Shown: piece after piece, positions 1 through 11,700 of the stretch
How the letters are laid out: the number at the start of each line of letters is the position of its first letter
Numbering within the stretch: position 1 is the stretch's first letter
DNA from: Rhipicephalus microplus
Lineage: Eukaryota; Arthropoda; Arachnida; Ixodida; Ixodidae
NCBI RefSeq assembly: GCF_043290135.1
Contig: NC_134701.1
Location: forward strand, 204,119,601-204,183,600
Reading direction: 5' to 3'
Length of the DNA: 64,000 bases
Made by a program: the position numbers and the translations under genes
Notes under the pieces: generated by a model
What the model was told of the DNA's origin: nothing
The model's database searches: none
The model's input: only the letters and a program-made list of their open reading frames with translations

Positions 1-359
1 TGAAATTATTTGCTGCTAACACATTATGAAAGAGCATTGCAGTGCAAAAGCTCGCTCAATAAATCTATGAGCGAGTGTTTATATCATGGTTCTGGGATAT
101 ATATGTAGATTAGGATAGTAGAATGTGATCTGAGTAAACAGTGCTTCATGTCAAAAATACCCATGCTTCTTTCACATGAGGTCATTCACGAAAAAATAAT
201 AACACAAAACACGTGACGAAAGTTTTGGAAGCAGTTTTCTGTTCTTTATTATTTGAAAAAACCATGCACCGTAAGAAAAATATGAAAAAAACTTGAAAAC
301 TTTGCACGCGTAAACTCCGCAGTACTATTCAGTGCGCCACTTTTAATCTCTCTTGATCT
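1..359. other. Unannotated AT-rich sequence
   Basis: This stretch carries no coding pattern, RNA gene or repeat that I recognise. It runs directly into the tRNA-like head of the first SINE. Confidence 0.5.
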
Positions 360-624
360 GCCATGGTGGCCTAGTGGCTAAGGTACTCGGATGTTGACCC
401 GCAGGTTGCGGGAATGAATCCCGGCTGTGGCGCCCGCATTTCCGATGGAGGCGAAAATGCTATATGTCCGTGTGCTAAGATTTGGGTGCATGTTAAAGAA
501 CCCCAGGAGGTATAAATTTCAGAAGTACTCCACAACGGCGTCTCTCGTAGTCATATATTGGTTCTCGAACGTCACACCCTACAAATCAATCAATCGATCA
601 CTCAATCAATCAATTAATCACTCA
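360..624 (+). mobile_element. Full-length tRNA-derived SINE, Ruka-like
   Basis: The copy begins with a Pol III A-box-like segment (GTGGCCTAGTGGCTAAGG) and has a degenerate B-box near 405-422 (GGTTGCGGGAATGAATCC). A body shared with at least eight other copies in this window follows, containing GATGGAGGCGAAAATGC and TTAAAGAACCCCAGG. It ends in a tail of ATCA/TCAA repeats. This head, body and short-repeat-tail structure is what is known for ixodid tick SINEs such as Ruka; the family name is inference from resemblance. SINEs encode no protein and rely on LINE machinery. A short open frame inside it is not a gene. Confidence 0.85.
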
Positions 625-1546
625 CTTTATTCTCGTATGTAACTCGTTCAGTTGCCACCTACAACAAGCGTTCCCAATGCATTTTTTAAAGAAAGCACAA
701 CCTGCACATTATTTGCACCTACTTGACTACTATTACAGTAATGCTCTGCTTACTAATTGCATTGCAAGGATGTCTTACCAGCAAAGCTTGGAACAAAAAT
801 ACGTTCTGCGAAGAGAGATAGCGTTGTAAAACACTCTTTCACACGAGCGACGGCTTTTGCTGAAGGGAAACTTTCCAAATTTCAAAAATTGTTTTTATTA
901 ACTCCAAAAGCTTTTCAACCTTGACGCCTTCATTCTTGACACTTTTATGCAGGCACGTTCAAGCGAGAAATTAAATAACGCCGAGAAGTTCCCGGGGAAG
1001 TAATCGATAGCATGGATATTTAAGGGTCCACACAGAAGCCTTTTTGTTCATATGGGGGGGGGGGGGGGGGAGGTCTTGACACACTGCTAAGGAAAGAGTT
1101 CTATTTATTCATCATTAAGTTTTAGCGGCTTTTCTCACTGAAATATCCAGAATGAAGGAATGAGACCGAGACATTCAGAGTTCCATTTCACATGAGCAGG
1201 GAACCTACGCAAGGTTTGTTTTGACGTTCTAAGTTTGGAATGAAGAAAAGCTCAGTGAACAAAACACCACCGAAGCACTTTGTACATCAGCAGGAAACCA
1301 GCGAAGCTGAAAAGTTCTGCCTGGGTGTCCTGCCGGGTATATTCCAACGGTTCAATAAAGCAATTTATTATTCACTGGCTACATCTCTAGAGAAATTATA
1401 ATTGTCATTGGCAGACCAAGTGTTTCCTCGATTTTCTTTCGTCGAGTAGGGTGGAACGGCTCACTTTCTGTGGCATATCCACATTAGGCATTCTTGTGCA
1501 CGTATAACCGCCTAGCTATATACGAATTTGCTGTAAAAGTGCCTTC
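625..1546. other. Unannotated sequence with a poly-G run
   Basis: No gene is visible. A run of about 18 G residues near 1053-1070 is the only notable feature. Confidence 0.5.
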
Positions 1547-1881
<335 letters not shown>

Positions 1882-1925
1882 GTCAGTCCAGCACATTAAC
1901 CACTAAACTACCGTGACAGGTGCCA
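1882..1925 (-). repeat. Second tRNA-like head adjoining the SINE
   Basis: On the minus strand a segment reading GGTAGTTTAGTGGTTAATG resembles a tRNA A-box. It sits immediately upstream of the SINE head that ends at 1881. It may be a dimeric SINE head or an older SINE disrupted by insertion. No matching B-box is clear between the two A-boxes. Confidence 0.35.
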
Positions 1926-2680
1926 TTAAGCCGGCAATCAGAAACAAAGGTTGTTTGGTACATGACACGACACAAGTTAAACGGTTTTTGTGAAGTATAC
2001 ACAGTGGAGGTATTGGTCTAGAATATCATTCATAGAGCTGCAATACACATGTGTGTGAACGCCACATACGTACTCTTTCCTGGTCCACTTTTTATAGAAT
2101 ATTTCGTGCTCTCTCGCCGTCAGGCTAGCCTTCGTTTTCCCATGTCGTCATGAGATGATGACCTTAAAAGGCGCTATGTCATACGAAAACCGCGCGGCTG
2201 AGAAATGGTACGACGCTCGCAGTACACCTTTGCGGCATGATGCACTGTCATGCCGGGGAAGTGACGGAACAATCGGACATGATTGTTGCAAAATGCAGCA
2301 TTTTCAACGATTAATTTAGAGGAACATAAACGGAAATGACAGGCGATCAAACTGACATCTAGATACTCTGTCAGATCGTAAGAGTTGTTGAGGAGATGTA
2401 ATTGAGCATGACCCTAGGGTCTTCCCTGATGTTATTGACAGGCGTCATTTCCCTCTATAGATGGCAGTTGACAGCCTGCTACCAGCCTATTCACTTCTCT
2501 ATCCCTGTCTGTCTGTACACGTAAAATTACCAAGTAAATTAAGGAATAAATTTTTTATATGACTTTCGCAATTTATTCATGGTGTACCAATGTTTTTGCA
2601 GGCAAATACTTATGCGAAAAAGCACAAGTATACATAAAGAAGCCAGCTTTTTAGTTATTCATCAATTTTTATTTTTATAT
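1926..2680. other. Unannotated sequence
   Basis: I see no coding similarity or repeat structure here. Confidence 0.45.
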
Positions 2681-2765
2681 ACCACAGTGTAGGTTAGCCA
2701 ACCGGACGTCTTTCTGGTAAACCTCCCTGATTTCTCCTTTTCTGCTTGCTTCCTTTCTTCCTACA
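2681..2765 (+). mobile_element. Solo 3' end of an I-type LINE
   Basis: The segment has the order: AGTGTAGG, GCCAACCGG, then CTGGTAAACCTCCCTGA, then a pyrimidine-rich tail. It matches the 3' end of the LINE at 14290-15914 (minus strand there) and three other solo copies at about 12.6, 55.6 and 56.4 kb. It carries no coding part, as expected for severe 5' truncation during target-primed reverse transcription. Confidence 0.55.
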
Positions 2766-3416
2766 TATCTGTGCCGACGCGATCAAAGGACCCGGCCGTC
2801 TTGCCCACAGGATAGTTGCACAGCAAGCGTTTGCATTCGCTGAAACCTGCCAACAAAGACTGTAGCACACGTGAAAGACATATGTGGGCTCTGTGTCCTA
2901 GGTGTGTTTGCGTAGGACGCTTTCGAACACTTGTTTCTTTTATCGGTGTGTGCGTTTTTTCGCAACAAACTACAGTCAAACTACCTGTTCCTACGCCTCG
3001 ACACAAACACCGAGACCGCGCTGCTCCTGGGTGAACGTACCACACCGCCTTGTGGGAGTGTTCGGTCTAGTCTGGAGAGAACTCCGGGCGAAAGAAAGCA
3101 ACATGAAGCGAGATGGGCGCAGACCTCGAAAATAAGGAAACAAGAAGTAAAGAGCAGTAGATGGGGCGCCATGCATTCTGAAAGAACTTCGTAAGGCCTA
3201 TTGTTCTTTTAAAATGCGAATCTAGAGTTGGGGGTTGTGATAAAGCCCCTATGGGTTGGCGATACCTACATATTTCTAATTGTGCATTACATTGAAGTCT
3301 GCGTAATGTCGTTCGTATGTTAGTACATTATTTTTCAAAACCCTATAGCGATACCCATTTAAACTTACTTATTGCTTCTCGCTCAATGAAGTCCGTTTGT
3401 TTTTATATACATTAGC
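2766..3416. other. Unannotated sequence with several overlapping short frames
   Basis: Several short frames overlap on both strands between 2761 and 3194. None has recognisable homology. Openness on both strands fits locally stop-poor, GC-richer DNA better than a gene. Confidence 0.4.
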
Positions 3417-3698
3417 ACCGAAACTATTGAGGTAGTGAAGTGAATAAACGATGTAAAACTATGCTGTAGTGATTAGAAGGCAAAGAAAACAACGAAGCTG
3501 CTATCATTTCACTCTTCCTCACCGTCTTTTCTCTTTGGCATCCCCTCGCTATTCTATACCGGAACTACTGAGGTAGTGAAGTGAATAAACGAACGTAAAG
3601 CTATGCTGTAGTGATTCGAAGGCAAAGGAAACAACGGAGCTGGTATCATTTCACTCTTCCTCACCGTCTTTTCTCCTTGGCATCCCCTCGCTATCCTA
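3417..3698. repeat. Two-unit tandem duplication, period 141 bp
   Basis: Unit 1 (3417-3557) and unit 2 (3558-3698) both start ACCGRAACTAYTGAGGTAGT. They share the rest of their length with only scattered substitutions, for example in the shared CACTCTTCCTCACCGTCTTT segment. The duplication is therefore fairly recent. No coding role is apparent. Confidence 0.9.
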
Positions 3699-5098
3699 TA
3701 CTTTGCTATACACGGCTATTCCTCGCGCCACCCTGTCCCCTCTTCTTCCATCGTCCCCAACCTCAAATCACTCCTGCTCATCCTCCTTTCTATTTACGAG
3801 TTTACTAAGGTCACCGGATACGGCCCTGTCTTAACTTTAAACAGCTACACCGAAAGTCACGATGCCTAGAACCCGCTGAGGTTTCCTTTCACACACTATT
3901 ACACCGGGTGTTTCGAGAAATGTGTGCAGAATTATCAATACTCGGTGGAATGCCATATTTATTGTATGTCTTCTTGCATAGTTACAGTCATCATATCATG
4001 ACTGAAGACATGATTTAGGACATTAAATTAAGAATGTTTTATTTGTTACCTTAAGAGTTATGTGTGTTAAGCAGTTGTACCAAATAAGAGTGTATGTGAA
4101 GTCGTTCATGTGAAGAAACCGTCGAAGCTTTGAGATTTTGAAAGTGACTGTCTTGTAGCCTAATAGTTGCGAGGTAATAAAATTTACTTAATTTAAGCCG
4201 CCGAACCGAAGCCGAAATGCAGAAGAGCACAATTGCTATATTTTTTAGACGTACAGATTCAGTGAGCGTCGTTATCTCAACCATCAACCGACTTCGTTGC
4301 ATGCGTGTGTGGGCGGCGCTTGCAATATTAGAACGCATTACGCAAATTTGTTAACTAAAGCAGAATTTCGACCAAGTGCTTCGGTTTCAGTTTCGCGGTT
4401 GATTTTTGATGACTTGTGTACCACAAAAATTACTAATGATAGCTTTCTGTATAGCTTAAAGCTAGGAGATTTCTTCACATGAGGAACTTCAATATTCTAT
4501 TTGACCTAAACACCTAGTTCTACAAAAAATGGTCATTTACCTTTGTTATTTTTTTTATAAATGATGTTTTAACCATCTTGAGATGCCTGCAGCTGCCGAA
4601 GAAATCACTGCGAAGGCATCAAAAATAAACTACATTACCTTGAGTCTCAGAATTTGAGGCATGCGTTTCTTGGAACACAGGGTATGAATACACTCTCTAT
4701 AATTTGACCTTGTTACTTCATCAATGTCTCCTGTAGAATTTGAACATTATGGCGAGGTAACCAAACTTGCGTGGTTTGCGTAGTACACAAAGCGATAATT
4801 GACGCCATATTTCCTTCACCTGCAACAAAATTCTAATCAGAACTTTTTAGTTTGGCTCATACGTGCATTCATATGCATGTCGCTACGGCCTTTTAAATAC
4901 TACACGAGACATGCAATCAACTCCGTTTCCATAAAACTGGCTTATGCAACGTAATTTGGCTACGAAAAATTGTCTAACAAACACCTAGACTGGCGTTCAA
5001 CACTTACTTGACTTCCAGTTTGCCATTTCAAGGCACTTCCGCCAAGTAATTATGTAGTTCGAATGGCTGCAGCAAACCTATGCAAAGAAAATATTCGT
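3699..5098. other. Unannotated AT-rich sequence
   Basis: Only short unsupported frames are present. No repeat family recognisable from within this window occurs here. Confidence 0.45.
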
Positions 5099-5235
5099 AA
5101 TATCAGGGACTAACGTCCCGAAACCACGATAAGATTGTAAGAGACAACGTATTGGGGGGCTCAGGAAATTTCGAACATTTTGTGTTCCTTAACGTGCACT
5201 GACATATCGCACAGTACACGAGTCTCCTGCATTTC
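5099..5235 (-). mobile_element. SINE body, 3' part of a SINE split by a LINE
   Basis: This is the minus-strand SINE body (plus strand: GACTAACGTCCCGAAACC, later TTCCTTAACGTGCACTGA). It stops abruptly at 5235 in TCCTGCATTTC, exactly where the LINE 3' tail starts. The missing head is at 8024-8121, so this is the downstream half of one SINE interrupted by the RTE element. Confidence 0.8.
5225..5235. repeat. Target-site duplication, left copy
   Basis: TCCTGCATTTC occurs here and again at 8024-8034, directly flanking the LINE. The duplicated sequence is SINE sequence, which marks the insertion site. Confidence 0.8.
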
Positions 5236-5257
5236 ATCACCATCATCATCAGCCTGA

Positions 5258-6700
5258 CTACGTCCACTGCAGGACAAAGGCCTCTCCCATGTTCCGCCAG
5301 TTAACCCGGTCCTGTACTTGCTGCTGCCAATTTATACCCGCAAACTTCTTAATCTCATCTGCCCACCTAACCTTCTGTCTCCCCCTCACCCACTTCCCTT
5401 CTCTGGGAATCCAGTTAATTACCCTTAATGACCAGCGGTTATCCTGTCTACGCACTACCTGCGCGGCCCATGTCCATTTCCTCTTCTTTATTTACACTAT
5501 GATATGCCTAACCTTCGTTTGTCCCCTAATCCACTCTGCTCTCTTCTTGCCTCTTAAGGTTACACCTGCCATTTTTCTTTCCATTGCTCGCTGCGTCGTC
5601 CTCAATTTCAGCTGAACCCTCTTTGTAAGTCTCCAGGTTTCTGCTCCGTAGCTAAGTACCGGCAAGATACAGCTGTTATATACCTTCCTCTTGAGGGATA
5701 GTGTCAATCTACCTGTCATAATTTGAGAGTGCTTGCCGAATGTGCTCCACCCCATTCTTATTCTTCTAGTTACTTCAAGCTCGTGGTTCGGCTCTGCGGT
5801 TATTACCTGCCCTAAGTAGACATGGTCTTTTACAACTTCAAGTGCACTATTACCTATCTCGAAGCGCTGCTCTTTTCCGAGGCTGTTGTACATTACATTT
5901 GTTTTCTGCAGATCAATTTTAAGACCCACCTTTCTGCTTTCCTTGTCTAACTCCGTAATCATGAGTTGCAATTCGTCCCCTGCGTTACTCAGCAATGCAA
6001 TGTGATCGGCGAAGCGCGGATTACTAAGGTACTCTCCATTAACTCTTATCTCTAACTGTTCCCATTCTAGGCTTCTGAAAACCTCCTGTAAGCACGCGGT
6101 AAATAGCATTGAAGAGATTGTGTCCCCCTGCCTTACACCCTTCTTGATTGTTATTCTGTTGCTTTCTTTATGAAGAACTATGGTAGCAGTGGAACCCCTG
6201 TAGATTTCTTCCACAATGTTTATATATAATTCATCTACGCCCTGCTTCCGCAGTGTCTGCATGACGGCTGATATTTCGATTGAACCAAACGCCTTCTCAT
6301 AACCTATGAAGGCTATGTATAGTGGTCGGTTATACTCTGAGCATTTCTCTATTACCTGATTGATAGTATGAATATGGTCAATTGTTGAGTAGCCTGTTCG
6401 AAATCCAGCTTGTTCCTTTGGTTGATTCAATTGTAATGTTTTCTTTACTCTGTTAGCAATTACCTTTGTAAATAGCTTGTATACTACAGAGAGCAAGCTG
6501 ATCGGCCTGTAATTCTTCAAGTCCTTGTCATCTCCTTTCTTATGTATTAAGATGATGTTAGCGTTCTTCTAAGACTCTGGTACTCTTCCCGTCAAGAGAC
6601 ACCTCGTAAACAGGGTGGCTGGTTTTTCTAACACAATCTGTCCTCCATCTTTCAGTAGATATGATGTTACCTGATCCTAACCAGCAGCTTTGCCTCTTTG
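5258..6700 (-). pseudogene. RTE reverse transcriptase with lost catalytic residues
   Basis: The longest open part is 5492-6520 (342 residues), beginning near [19 protein letters not shown] (fingers region). Motif A reads [11 protein letters not shown] at residues 70-80; the catalytic Asp expected at residue 73 is Gly, and a second Asp is also Gly at 79. [11 protein letters not shown] is motif B. Motif C reads FADHIALL at 170-177, with His in place of the second Asp. The C-terminal segment 5258-5455 (DNRWSLRVINW, later WADEIKKFAG) is in the same frame but separated by a stop. A polymerase with these changes should be inactive, consistent with an old copy. Confidence 0.88.
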
Positions 6701-6727
6701 AATGCTCTCCAAAGCTTTTCTGACTTC

Positions 6728-8015
6728 TTATATCATTACTGGTGGGGTGTCATCAGGGTTCCTGCTAGTTCTTATGGTATTAAGGTCGTGGTTGTCTCGG
6801 CTACTGTACACATCTCTGTTAAACTCCTCCGCTATTTTACCTATCCTATCCATATTGGTAGTTATTTTGCCTTCTTTGTCCCTTAGTGCATGCATCCGAC
6901 TTTTGCCTATCCCAAATTTCCTCTTCACTGCTTTGACGCTTCCTCCGTTTTTCAGAGCGTGTTCAATTCTCTCCATGTTATACCTTCTTACATCGCATAC
7001 CTTACGCTTATTAATCAACTTCGAAAGCTCTGCCAGTTCTATTTTGTCTGTTTTACTTGCGACTTTCATGATTTGACGCTTCCTAATTATGTTCTTCGTT
7101 TCCTGGGAAAGCTTGCCAGTGTCCTGTCTAACTACCCTGCCTCCAACTTCCACTGCACTCTCCGTAATAATACTCGTCAGATTATCATTCATTGTATCTA
7201 CGCTAAGGTTGGTTTCCTCACTAAGAGCCGAGTACCTGTTCTGCAGCGACACTCTGAATTCCTGTACTTTCCCTCTCAGTGCTAGCTCATTGATTGCCTT
7301 CTTGCGTATCAGTTTCTGTCGTTCCTTCTTCAAGTCTAGGCGAATTTGTGACCGTACCATTCCATGGTCACTGCATCGTACCTTGCCAACCACTTCCACA
7401 TCCTGCATGATTCCTGGGTGTGCAGTCATGATAAAGTCTATTTCGTTTTTATTTTCGCCATTAGGGCTTCTCCAAGTCCACTTGAGGTTTTCTCGTTTTC
7501 GGTATAAGGTATTCAAAATCCGCAAATTATTGCGTTCTGCAAATTCTACTAGTAGTTCTCCTCTGGCATTTCTAGTACCGATGCCATAATCTCCTACTGC
7601 ATGGTCTCCAGCCTGCTTCTTCCCTACCTTTGCATTAAAGTCGCCCATCACTATAGTATACTGTGTTTTTACCTTACTCATTGCCGATTCCACGTCTTCA
7701 TAGAAGCTTTCAACTGAAGCGTCAGCATGGCCGGATGTAGGCACGTAAGCCTGTACTACCTTCATCTTGTATATTTAAATCAGTTTATTACGATACCTAC
7801 CACCCTTTCGTTAACGCTTTAGTATTCCTCTATGTTGCCAGCTATGTTTCTGCGAATTAAGAACCCTACTCCCAATTTTATTCTGTCTGCCAAGCCCCGA
7901 TAGCAAAAGACGTGCCCATTCTGTAGCCCCGTATAGGCCTCGTCTGTCCTCCTAACCTCACTGAGCCCTACTATATCCCATTTACGCCCTCTAGCTCCTC
8001 GAATAGTACAGCTAG
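6728..8015 (-). pseudogene. RTE endonuclease domain, frameshifted
   Basis: Two minus-strand segments (7819-8015 and 6728-7765) make up an exonuclease-endonuclease-phosphatase type domain. Visible motifs in order are WDIVGLSEVRR, GVGFLI, MGDFNAKVG (metal and catalytic Asp/Asn), NEIDFIM, and the C-terminal SDHGMV with the catalytic His. A frameshift separates the two segments. The N-terminal Asn-containing motif of the family is absent because the copy begins after it. The domain normally nicks target DNA for insertion. A linker rich in Lys and Arg follows towards the RT. Confidence 0.85.
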
Positions 8016-8023
8016 ACTTCCCT

Positions 8024-8034
8024 TCCTGCATTTC
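8024..8034. repeat. Target-site duplication, right copy
   Basis: This second copy of TCCTGCATTTC matches 5225-5235 exactly. It marks the 5' boundary of the inserted RTE LINE. Confidence 0.8.
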
Positions 8035-8121
8035 GCTTCTATTCAAATGTGACCACCAGGGCTAGCATCGAACCCGCGACCTTCAAGTCAGCAGCCCAGC
8101 CAGTGCTCCACCGAAGTATAC
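8024..8121 (-). mobile_element. SINE head, 5' part of the SINE split by the LINE
   Basis: On the minus strand it has an A-box-like segment (TCGGTGGAGCACTGGCTGG), a B-box (GGTCGCGGGTTCGATGC) and the start of the SINE body (AAGCGAAATGC). The body resumes at 5235 beyond the LINE. Head and body together give a normal-sized minus-strand SINE. Confidence 0.78.
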
Positions 8122-8122
8122 G

Positions 8123-8745
8123 AGGCAAAGAAAAAAATCACAGCATATCCACGGAGTGCATAATGAAGAGTGGAGCGAAGCATCCGTCAGTCCGTCTGCG
8201 CTGCCATCCGTCCGTACGTACTTGCTTCCGTCCGTCCGTGCGTCCATCTGTGCGAACGTCCGTCCGTCCGTTCTTGCGTCTGTCAGCGCGTCTATCCGTC
8301 TGTGCATTCATCCGTCCGTCTGTACATACATTAGTCCGTTCATCCGTGCATTCATCCATACGTCGGTTCGTCCATTCGTCCGTGCATCAATTCATCCATG
8401 CGTACGTCCATCCGTCCGTCCGTGCACCTGTCTGTCTCTCCGTCCATGTGTCTATCCATCTGTCCGTCCATCTAGTGAACGCTTCAAGTACCACCACCTC
8501 GCGTCTTTTCTTCATATATGCATCATATAGAAGTACCGCCATCCAGCAGACATTCCAAGGACTAAACGGGAGGTGGCACGGGCGAACTATACAGGAGTGG
8601 CACGCACGCACTCTCTTATGGCCGGTGCTTCATGTCTAGTTCTCACCTTTTGCCACGTTCCCTTCTCGGAACTACTGGCCAACACTCGCTAAACCTTGCT
8701 AAAACCAAGGAGGTTACGCCCAGCGAGCTCAACGCGGCAACTAGA
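8123..8745. repeat. Dispersed repeat with (CCGT)n core, copy A
   Basis: Homology with copy B (35421-36452) begins around ATATCCACGGAGTG and GCGAAGCAT. It continues through an imperfect (CCGT)n array at about 8187-8475, then through unique flanks such as CATTCCAAGGACTAAACG and ACCAAGGAGGTTACGCCCA. Unique sequence shared on both sides of the array shows this is a dispersed element with a minisatellite inside, not simple repeat alone. Long Ser/Val/Arg/Pro-rich frames across the array are artefacts of the 4-bp repeat. It may be a non-autonomous DNA element; I see no coding capacity. Confidence 0.75.
8187..8475. repeat. Imperfect (CCGT)n tetranucleotide array
   Basis: Roughly 70 variants of CCGT/CCAT/TCTG units lie inside copy A of the dispersed repeat. 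It is diverged, so probably not recently expanded. Confidence 0.9.
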
Positions 8746-11700
8746 TCGTTCTCAAAGTGCGTCTTTCTGATCATTACAATAGTCATTTGAATAATAAGAA
8801 AGTGCTATTTAAAAAAGGGCTTCAATGCTATCTACATGAGCAAAATGCAAAAGACATTTTAAGCATTTATCAGGTGCCTGCCTTTGCGCCTTCCGCAATT
8901 ATTGTTCAACGGACACAGTTCATACTTTTGTTAGCAAAAGTTAATGAAAGCGCAACGTTGTAATTCGTTTAGCATTGGCACCTAAGCAGGTGAATGTCAG
9001 CATGCTGCAAGACTTTTCTATGATTACGCTATGATAAGCCATGAAAGCATTGCGCTCTGTATAATCAGCCTAAAGTTAGCACAGCGTGTTCTCCGCAGAA
9101 TGGAGTCTATGAATTCGCCTTCGCCCAACGAACAAGCGGGAACAGGCGGATGCTTTGAGGAGATAACGCGAGTAGACTGGCGGGATTCACGGAAGTCCCG
9201 GCGCGAAAGTACTGGAGAGAGAGAAAGCGAACGAAAGAGAAAGAGAGAGAGAGAGATTTAAGCCCCCCGGGTCAGAGGAGACAATTCTCGAGAGAGTCAG
9301 GATTTGCGGTGACGCCCTGGAAATGCATACTGATGAGACCCGAAAGGCCGCACTCTCGTCGAATTCTTTGTCTTAGGCGAAAAAAAAAGCGACTTCTTTT
9401 CATCGTTGTCGTCCGAAGAATGTATCAGAGGCGAACGCGTTGAGATATTGTTTGAATGTGTCGAGTAAGTATCAAATCTTCGTGTGCATAAACGGATGAT
9501 CATTATTAGAGCAAGGAATTGAAAAATAATGTTGCTGGAAACGTACAGAATGCTATACACATAGTAATTTCGAATTTATTCAGAAGGTCACGAAATCCGC
9601 TCGTCCTTCTGACTTATGCAGGTTTCTACCAAAGCTCTGATGACATAACCTAGATTTCGTCAGTGTTGCATGTAAATGTGCTTATTCACGTGCTTGTTTA
9701 TAGTCTGTAAACGCGTAAGTCTTCCCGATTGTCTCATCTGCTCTGCGTTAGCCCTTGGTCCTGCCTCTTCGTAAATGCATCACTGTTTTCGCTTCAGGTA
9801 TTCCCACTTGCTGCACAGTCATCATTACGACCAACTAATCATGGCGTGTTACAAAGGCGCTAAACTTACATTCTATGTATATTGCCCCCATATTTGCCCG
9901 TGCGCTCTGCGCGATTCTGGCGCAAGCAACAACTACGGTACAGACTCCAGTACGAGCTTCGACGAACTCGTGGATATGCGTGCTCCATTGTCCAGCAATT
10001 AACACACTCACCTATAAAAACTGGCTTTTTCCACCCGGTTGCGTCACACTCGCGACGAGACGGAATGCAATTAGTGCGGGCTAATCGCAGGATGAAACCG
10101 GAGGGCGCCAACCAATTCTGATGTCCGTCGGAGCGTATACTCGCCACGCGACGTGCGACTCATGAGCCGTCGGCATGCACCTACTGTGGGACACACTGGA
10201 ACGTAGTTTAATTAATTAGACACCCGCAGGCCACACGTTCGATTGCGCGTCGTATTGAACTATGGTCTTTCGAATCCTCGCTCCATTGGTACGCCGTTGT
10301 TCGAAAGAGGTAATAAAGCACAATACTATTGGCACTGTTATTTGCGTAGCTTTTCACGAACAAGTGCTTTTGGGACAAAATTAATACATAGTGTTTACTA
10401 GCGTACCGCAGGAGATGAGGCAGTTCAAACATCTTTGAAATGTTTCACCGTTGAATTGGCATGTATATACGCACACATACAAACACACGAAGCCCGTCAT
10501 ATCCCCAAAATGTTTTTTTCAGCTTACGCTCCTGACAGAGTTCCTGTGTACTCTGTATGTACAGCATTAATCAGACTTGTCTTGAGCAGCCTGTTGCAGC
10601 CGCCGTTTTTCTCCACTCATGCGCCGACACGGGTGTCATAATGATGTTAAGTTGAGCCTGTCCATGCCCTAGGTTTTTGTACTAAAATAAACGTATGAAC
10701 GGAGTTTATTGCTAACGCGAGGTAACAGCTGCACAGGGCACCCAGGTCCAGAGCCTCGACCACCCCAAAGTGCGATTTAGTTTGCGCGTGTCCTATATGT
10801 CTACCGCTTAAGCTGTAATCATTTCAAGAGCCCGGACCGTTAAGCCTTGGACGCAGGTCAGAAACGATTTATTTTTGGAAGTTTGTTCCTATTCAGCCTA
10901 CGCATAACACCCAGTGCATGCGTTAGCTAGGCGAAAAGCTGTGTTTTATAGCTGTAACAAAGAACATGACGCTTGTTTTTTTTTAATGTTTAGGTTGCTT
11001 TGCGTGTACTGAATTAGTTTGAAACTTTTTTCTACAAAGATTCTTTCATTTATTGTAAAAATCAATAAAAACATTCCTGGTTTCATTATTCTCAACATGT
11101 AATTTTACCGTCATCGTTATTTGTTAGACTGTTAGCGCTAATGCACACAGTAATATGAAGAAGAATGCTAGCCAGTTATGAATGTCGTCACTAAAATTAT
11201 ACTGTCATTGAATGTTAACGCTGATATTAGGCAGTCTAAATGGACTACCTCGTGGCAGCATTGTATTCAACGTGCCAATTACAGCAAATACACCGAATGC
11301 CATGAGAGGTAATATACGGTGTACGAAGTTTTAGCTCTCTTCTCTCTTCCTTTTTTCTCTCTCGGTCTTAGCTGCGAAAAGTTCTCAATCGCACTCAAAA
11401 CCAAGAGCAACACATTAGGTAGAAATTCATCGCATTGCGGAATTAAACATATTCGTCTGCCCTGGCAATCTTATTCTAGCTTACGTGTGTGTCATCATTC
11501 CCATTTTCCTACCTAATCATGTTCTCTGTAGAAATTACTGAAGAATGTTTCAGGCATTTGTATAAGCAAATTATATCAGAGGATCTGAACGTTGTTTTTT
11601 GAGCAAAATACCCTCTTCCTTCGTGTTTTTCTTCTTCCAGGGACGACTGAACGTCACTCAGCATGTAAGCGTAAAAACTTACGCGTTCTGGAGGCCATTT

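Larger units (their letters stand above)
5236..8023 (-). mobile_element. RTE-clade non-LTR retrotransposon (LINE), copy 1
   Basis: On the minus strand this runs from an apurinic-type endonuclease domain through a reverse transcriptase to a short 3' end with a TGATGATGATGG-type tail. Endonuclease, RT and C-terminal region lie mostly in one frame. There is one frameshift between about 7765 and 7819, and in-frame stops lie near 6728, 6675, 6571 and 5489. Compared with copy 3 (16331-18520) it lacks the upstream leader and the very start of the endonuclease, so it is 5'-truncated. It lies between perfect 11-bp duplications inside a SINE. RTE elements move by target-primed reverse transcription in the nucleus; this copy is dead. 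Confidence 0.88.

Noticed and set aside
5289..5615. Plus-strand frames over the RTE region (also 6702-7589)
   Set aside because: Antisense shadows of the minus-strand endonuclease and RT, which carry the recognisable motifs.
8049..8639. Long Ser/Val/Arg/Pro-rich open frames on both strands
   Set aside because: They translate the (CCGT)n array in the repeat element. Both strands are open and the same happens in copy B at about 35.4-35.9 kb.
8123..8745. CRISPR array or bacterial repeat cluster
   Set aside because: The repeat is a continuous imperfect tetranucleotide without uniform spacers, in eukaryotic transposon-rich DNA.
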